Assembly: GCA_003485715.1 (NCBI GenBank)
Contig: DNIF01000031.1
Coordinates: forward strand, 1-10,816
Direction of reading: 5' to 3'
Length of the DNA stretch: 10,816 nt
Origin: Gammaproteobacteria bacterium
GTDB lineage: Bacteria > Pseudomonadota > Gammaproteobacteria > UBA7966
Part shown: positions 7,015 through 10,816 of the stretch, piece after piece
Layout of the letters: each line of letters opens with the position of its first letter
Numbering within the stretch: the first letter of the stretch is position 1
Translations under genes and position numbers: made by a program
Notes under the pieces: model-generated
Seen by the model: only the letters and a program-made list of their open reading frames with translations
Databases searched by the model: none
Told to the model about the DNA's origin: nothing

Positions 7015-8259
7015 TCAGACGCTCCCTTCGGATTCGGCGGCCAGCAGGGGCGTCACGCGGACGCGGCCAGTGAGGAGATCGTCCATGAGGCCGGCCTTCT
7101 CTCGGGTTAGCTTTTCCCTGGATTGCAGTTCATCTCGCAACCGCGTTTCGACCGATTCCAGCCGCTGTGCGATCTCTGCCTGCTCGCTCTGTCGTGGACA
7201 AGTCAGTTCGATTGACTTCAGTTCCTTCGCCGTCAGTTTTGTTCGGGTCCCTCCGGAGATGTACCTGCGGATGTCTCGATGCACTAAAGAGAAAAACACG
7301 AACGCCTGTGAGCAGTGTGTCTTTGCCCGCAGTATGTGGGCGTGGTTGTTGATCCACGACGGGCCATCAATTCGATATGCGATGGGGCGAAAGGCGAAGT
7401 CATCGAAGTTTCCTCCATCCTCCGCTAAGAGAATCAGGGACTCGTTAAAGAGTGGACGATCAATCCAGCCCTGCTGCCCATTGGCTCCGTAGTAGGGCAC
7501 GTCGCCCGGACGTTTCGATCTCTCCGCCTCATTCACAGGCACTCGCAGACTGTCGAGAATATCGGTCATAGTCGCAACGTTCCCGACCTGCCATTGCTTC
7601 GGAATCCACCCCAGCGGCGACGGCTTGTACAGATGCGGCGCCTCGGCCTGCGGCGGGCGCAGTTCGCCGTCGGCGTCGATGCCGCGCGTCAGCAGATCGT
7701 GCAGCAGCCCCCGCTTGACGGTCTTGAGCTTGGCGACGATCGCCTCGGTTTCGTGGATGGCCGTGTCGAGTGTGTCGAGGATCTGCGCGATACGTGCTTG
7801 CTGATCTGCGCTGAAGTCACTGACAAGGAACTCATCGAAGAAGGCCCGCGGGACGCGCTGCTGCCCTGCCGAGCCAACCATTTGCCCTTCAGCTGCGCGG
7901 CGAAACCGCCTCCACTGGGTCAGGTGGAACACAAATCGCGGCTCATTTCCCGAACGGGCACGCAACACGTGGAACTCGGTACTTCCGAAGCCGATGCCGT
8001 TCTCAAGGCCAACAGCATGAGCCCCTTTGCCGTTCTCCAAGCACGGCGTGATCTTTGCAACGAGTACGTCGCCTTCCTCAAATGCCGTGAATCCAGCGGT
8101 GACCGATCTCAGTGGCCGAGATTGCCTGAATGTCCAGCGCCCCGATTCGGAGACGTCGGTCATCGGAATGAACGAGACGGCACTCCCCCCAGTCACGCCT
8201 TTGGGAATTCGGGCCGGGGGATTGACGTCGGCAAGGTCAGAGATCGCCACATCAGGCAT
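7015..8259 (-). CDS. hsdS: Type I restriction-modification specificity subunit HsdS
   Basis: A 414-residue DNA-specificity subunit with the usual two-fold layout: target-recognition domain 1 (about residues 5-145), a central conserved helix (about 150-195, QQARIAQILDTLD through LLHDLLTRGID), domain 2 (about 213-350) and a distal conserved helix (about 355-402, QAEIAQRLES through LMDDLLTGRVRV). The two helices resemble each other, as expected for the antiparallel coiled coil that sets the spacing between half-sites. HsdS directs HsdM and HsdR to a bipartite site; the bases recognised cannot be derived from sequence alone. The ATG at 8259 lies inside the end of hsdM (8-base overlap) and has AAAGGGG seven bases upstream. 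Coding composition is uneven: domain 2 falls to about 50-53% G+C in sampled blocks, below its neighbours, suggesting the recognition segments were exchanged separately. The frame is intact, so the subunit should be functional. Confidence 0.96.
   Translation of the reverse strand: MPDVAISDLADVNPPARIPKGVTGGSAVSFIPMTDVSESGRWTFRQSRPLRSVTAGFTAFEEGDVLVAKITPCLENGKGAHAVGLENGIGFGSTEFHVLRARSGNEPRFVFHLTQWRRFRRAAEGQMVGSAGQQRVPRAFFDEFLVSDFSADQQARIAQILDTLDTAIHETEAIVAKLKTVKRGLLHDLLTRGIDADGELRPPQAEAPHLYKPSPLGWIPKQWQVGNVATMTDILDSLRVPVNEAERSKRPGDVPYYGANGQQGWIDRPLFNESLILLAEDGGNFDDFAFRPIAYRIDGPSWINNHAHILRAKTHCSQAFVFFSLVHRDIRRYISGGTRTKLTAKELKSIELTCPRQSEQAEIAQRLESVETRLRDELQSREKLTREKAGLMDDLLTGRVRVTPLLAAESEGSV
7022..7028 (-). 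promoter_or_regulatory. Ribosome binding site of the OLD-family gene
   Basis: AAGGGAG lies nine bases before ATG 7012, within the last codons of hsdS. It shows that this inserted gene has its own translation start and is not only read through from hsdS. Confidence 0.65.
7210..7623 (-). other. hsdS second target-recognition domain, low-G+C segment
   Basis: This part of hsdS (about residues 213-350) encodes the recognition domain for the second half-site. Hand counts of three 60-base blocks (7201-7260, 7261-7320, 7381-7440) give about 52, 50 and 53% G+C, against 65 and 72% in two blocks of hsdR. The borders coincide with the conserved helices, as expected when domains are swapped by recombination in flanking conserved DNA. 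Confidence 0.65.
7825..8247 (-). other. hsdS first target-recognition domain
   Basis: This part of hsdS (about residues 5-145) encodes the recognition domain for the first half-site of the methylation target. Two sampled 60-base blocks (7921-7980, 8041-8100) give about 57-58% G+C, mildly below the flanking genes and less skewed than the second domain. The domain borders are estimated from the position of the following conserved helix. Confidence 0.6.
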
Positions 8260-10750
8260 AGCGCAGCCCCTTTAGGAACGCTTGCAGCGCCTGGGCGGCC
8301 GTATCGCGCTTGCCCTCGATTTCGGTCAGCGTCACGCGGTACTTGTCCCACCAATTCTCGAACGCGGCGACGATGGCCTTGCGCTGGGCAGTGATGTAGC
8401 GCTCGACGATGGCGCGCATGTCGTTGTGCAGAATGGTCAGGAGCAGGTCGGCGGCCTGCTCGGCGGACAGGCCATCGACGGCGGTGTTGATGTGCGCCGC
8501 GAAGCTCTCCTTCTTGGCCTTGAGCTGCTTCTTGACGGCGGCGAGTTCCTTCTTCCACGCCTTGACCTGGGCTTCGTCGACCGCGTTCTCGTCGTCATCG
8601 TCCTCGTCCGCAGCTTCGGCGGCTTCGCCTTCCTCGCCCTCCGCATCCTTCGGGCTGGCCGCCTTGATCTGGCTGTCCAGTTCCGCCTTCTTGGCCTCCA
8701 GCTCGGTGATGGCGCCGACGAAGTCGCTCATCAGGAACTTGACGAGCTTGTGCTCCAGCGGGCTTTCCTTGCTGGCCTTGTCTTCCAGCGCGGTGACGAT
8801 GCTGGTGCGCCAGGCGTCGGCCACGCCTTTGGCGCCGCGCGCCATCAGGGTGAGGAAGTCGTACTTGGTCTGGTACCAGAAGCCGGCGACGATGCCGCGT
8901 ACCTGGAAGGGGTCGAGCAGGCCGATGGCCTCCAGCGAGGAGCTGAAGCTGGCCAGCAGGTCATTGCGTAGTGCGACGAGGCTGGCCGCGTTGTCCATCT
9001 GCCCGGCCAGCGCTGTGATGCGGGCGCTGTGCGCCTGCCACCACTGCTCGAAGGCCGCACGGATGGCAGCTTCCTTGGCGACCAGGCCGTCGTTGCCTTC
9101 GATGGCGGGCTTGAGGTCCTGGCGCTTCGTCAGCTCGGGCTTGAAGTCGAAGTACTTCGCATCCTGCTCGGTAAGCAAATCGAGCGGGTTCAAGCCGTGG
9201 GCATGGAACAGGGCGGACTTGTCCGCCACCTCGGCCTTGGGCACGCCGCCCACCAGATGGGCGCGCACGTCGTGCGGCTCGGGCGGCGGGGCGTTGTCGG
9301 CATAGCGGCGGATGTTGAGGTTGTAGTCGTTGGCCTTGAGCGTGGCGTTATCGACGATGGCCGAGAAGCCCGGGATAGCGCGGAACTCGTCGAAGGTGGT
9401 GACGATCTTCTCGATGTGCTCGGGCAGCAGGTAGTTCTGCGCCCGACCTTCAAAGAGCTCGCGGTCGGCGTTGATGAACAGCACCTTGCCCTGGCGCTCG
9501 GCGGGCTTGCCGCTGACGCGCTGGGCGCCGTTCTGCACCTGCTGGCGCAGCACCAGGATGGCGGCCGGGATCTGCGTGCCGTAGAACAGGTTGGGCGCGA
9601 CGCCGATCACCGCTTCGAGAAGGTCTTCGTTGATGATGCCGGCGCGGATGGTCTTCTCTTCACCACCGCGGAACAGCACGCCGTGCGGCATCACGGTGGC
9701 GACCATGCCGCCGTCGCGGATGACGGCCAGCATGTGCTGCAGGAACATCAGGTCGGCCTTCTTGGCGCCCAGCGGCACCTGGCCGAAGCGGAAGCGCTCC
9801 GGGAACTTCGGCGCCCAGGCGGGCGTGCCGTCGGCATTCTTCTCGGTGTTGCCCCAGTGGATCGAAAACGGCGGATTGGTGAGCACGCGGTCGAAGTGCA
9901 TCAGCTCGCCGCCCTCGACGTGCTGCGGCTCGGCCAGGGTGTCCTCGTTCTGCAGGTTGGCGGTGCTGATGCCGTGCAGCAGCATGTTCATCTTGGCGAT
10001 GGACCACACCGTGCCGTTGAACTCCTGGCCGAAGAGGTTGGCCTTGCGGCCGTCCTCGCCGTGTTCGTCGATGTACTCCTTGGCCGCGATCAGCATGCCG
10101 CCGGAGCCGCAGCAGGGGTCGTAGATGTCGTGCTTCAGTTCGGGCTTGATCAGCCGCACCATCATCCGCACGACCGAGCGGGGCGTGTAGAACTCACCGC
10201 CCTTCTTGCCGGCTGAGTCCGCGAACTCGCCGATCAGGTATTCGTAGGCGGCGCCCAGCAGGTCGGGGAACTCGAAGTCTTCGTTGCGCAGCCGGTAGGT
10301 GCCGAAGTGCGTGATGAGCTGGCGCAGCTTGATGTCGGGGATCTTGCTCTGGCCGACCTTGCGCGTGAAGTCGATGTGCTCCAGCACGTCGTACAGGCTG
10401 GTGTTGGCCGTCTCGATGCCGGTGAGCGCCTTGTTCAAGTAGTCGCCGACGTTCTGGTGCGCGTCGTTGACCAGGGTCTCGTAGCGCGACTGGGGCGGCA
10501 CCCAGAACGAGCCTTCCTTCTTGTACCAGCGCGAGTTCTCGGCGGACAGCCGCGCCTCGGCCTCGGTCTTGCCGCCTTCCATTTCGAGGCGGATTACCTC
10601 CTCGCGCCGCTGGTCGAACACGTCGGAGCAGCGCTTGAGGAAGAGCATCCCGAAGATGTATTCCTTGAACTCGGAGGCGTCCATCTTGCCGCGCAGGATG
10701 TCGGCGGCTTTGAAGAGGTGGCGCTCCAGCTGGGGCAGGGTCAATGGCAC
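8252..10750 (-). CDS. hsdM: Type I restriction-modification DNA methyltransferase HsdM (long form)
   Basis: An 832-residue N6-adenine methyltransferase that supplies host protection and, with HsdS, the core for HsdR. The HsdM N-terminal helical domain (about 1-150) is followed by the catalytic domain: GEFYTP at 185-190, SAM-binding DPCCGSGG at 211-218 and catalytic NPPF at 292-295. Many HsdM proteins are near 500-550 residues; this one has about 280 more. The tail has a motif AIxAAFExWW at 562-571 that recurs at 792-801, and between them a predicted coiled coil broken by an acidic tract (about 702-724, mostly Glu, Asp and Ala). Long HsdM tails occur in a subset of type I systems and are thought to contact HsdS. 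The start is GTG 10750, with a stop codon two codons upstream in frame and GGAAG seven bases before it; TTG at codon 3 is a weaker alternative. The end overlaps hsdS by 8 bases. Confidence 0.97.
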   Translation of the reverse strand: MPLTLPQLERHLFKAADILRGKMDASEFKEYIFGMLFLKRCSDVFDQRREEVIRLEMEGGKTEAEARLSAENSRWYKKEGSFWVPPQSRYETLVNDAHQNVGDYLNKALTGIETANTSLYDVLEHIDFTRKVGQSKIPDIKLRQLITHFGTYRLRNEDFEFPDLLGAAYEYLIGEFADSAGKKGGEFYTPRSVVRMMVRLIKPELKHDIYDPCCGSGGMLIAAKEYIDEHGEDGRKANLFGQEFNGTVWSIAKMNMLLHGISTANLQNEDTLAEPQHVEGGELMHFDRVLTNPPFSIHWGNTEKNADGTPAWAPKFPERFRFGQVPLGAKKADLMFLQHMLAVIRDGGMVATVMPHGVLFRGGEEKTIRAGIINEDLLEAVIGVAPNLFYGTQIPAAILVLRQQVQNGAQRVSGKPAERQGKVLFINADRELFEGRAQNYLLPEHIEKIVTTFDEFRAIPGFSAIVDNATLKANDYNLNIRRYADNAPPPEPHDVRAHLVGGVPKAEVADKSALFHAHGLNPLDLLTEQDAKYFDFKPELTKRQDLKPAIEGNDGLVAKEAAIRAAFEQWWQAHSARITALAGQMDNAASLVALRNDLLASFSSSLEAIGLLDPFQVRGIVAGFWYQTKYDFLTLMARGAKGVADAWRTSIVTALEDKASKESPLEHKLVKFLMSDFVGAITELEAKKAELDSQIKAASPKDAEGEEGEAAEAADEDDDDENAVDEAQVKAWKKELAAVKKQLKAKKESFAAHINTAVDGLSAEQAADLLLTILHNDMRAIVERYITAQRKAIVAAFENWWDKYRVTLTEIEGKRDTAAQALQAFLKGLRYA
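8267..8273 (-). promoter_or_regulatory. Ribosome binding site of hsdS
   Basis: AAAGGGG lies seven bases before ATG 8259, inside the end of hsdM. It fixes the hsdS start and supports the 8-base hsdM/hsdS overlap, a common arrangement for balanced synthesis of the two subunits. Confidence 0.7.
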
Positions 10751-10774
10751 GGTTCAGCTTCCAGATTCGTCATG
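10742..10774 (-). CDS. Possible 10-residue mini-ORF overlapping the hsdM start
   Basis: The ATG at 10774 overlaps the stop of the upstream frame as ATGA and reads MTNLEAEPCH before a TGA that ends 8 bases inside hsdM. GGAAGGCGAG lies just upstream and could act as a ribosome site. It may be a coupling device carrying ribosomes from the upstream gene onto the GTG start of hsdM, or a chance frame. It is too short for any homology argument, and no protein function is claimed. Confidence 0.25.
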
Positions 10775-10816
10775 GCTCGCCTTCCCGGTTCAGTAGTTCC
10801 AGGTAGGCGGTGTATT
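10770..10816 (-). CDS. C-terminal end of an unidentified upstream gene (partial)
   Basis: One minus-strand frame runs in from the window edge and reads YTAYLELLNREGEP before a TGA at 10772-10770, which is 19 bases before the hsdM start. The sequence looks like a natural helical C-terminus with high-GC codon use, and the close spacing suggests the same operon as hsdM. Fourteen residues are too few to identify the family. Of the other two frames, one stops at a TGA around 10790 and the other continues into the mini-ORF, so this is the best choice. Confidence 0.5.
   Translation of the reverse strand, partial: YTAYLELLNREGEP

Noticed and set aside
6113..7492. 459-codon plus-strand frame across the OLD gene and hsdS
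   Set aside because: It spans the junction of two well-supported genes on the other strand, shows no domain, and has the composition of antisense translation.
9029..10216. 395-codon plus-strand frame opposite hsdM
   Set aside because: The opposite strand encodes the methyltransferase motifs; this frame is low in diversity and has no recognisable motif.

Overview
The window is a dense, one-direction defence locus. Every gene I can support lies on the minus strand, so transcription runs from high to low coordinates. Hand counts over sampled 60-base blocks give roughly 62-72% G+C in most genes. That composition and the gene families fit a high-GC proteobacterium (beta- or gammaproteobacterial), but nothing seen fixes the genus. 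There is no tRNA, rRNA, CRISPR array or intact mobile element. No gap between genes exceeds 19 bases, so no internal promoter or terminator is evident and the set looks like one operon entered from beyond base 10816. Layout in order of transcription: (i) the last 14 codons of an unidentified upstream gene, with a possible 10-codon mini-ORF overlapping its stop and the hsdM start; (ii) hsdM, an 832-residue type I DNA adenine methyltransferase with an unusually long C-terminal extension; (iii) hsdS, the 414-residue specificity subunit with two target-recognition domains; (iv) a 606-residue OLD-family protein (ABC-type ATPase plus Toprim nuclease) inserted between hsdS and hsdR; (v) hsdR, the 1113-residue nuclease/translocase; (vi) a 237-residue YgjP/DUF45-type zinc metallopeptidase; (vii) the first 375 residues of an AAA+ protein with a McrB-style Walker A motif, cut by the window edge. 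Together hsdM, hsdS and hsdR make a complete type I restriction-modification system: HsdS reads a bipartite DNA site, HsdM methylates adenine in it, and HsdR translocates and cuts unmethylated DNA. The OLD protein, the peptidase and the McrB-like ATPase are joined to it by overlaps or gaps of 1 to 5 bases. Co-expression and perhaps joint function are therefore plausible, although R-M loci also collect independent defence genes. The most interesting features are this composite layout, the OLD insertion between hsdS and hsdR, the duplicated motif around a coiled coil in the HsdM tail, and the unrecognised N-terminal region of the McrB-like protein. The signature for local recombination is the lower G+C in the hsdS recognition domains, clearest in the second (about 50-53%).
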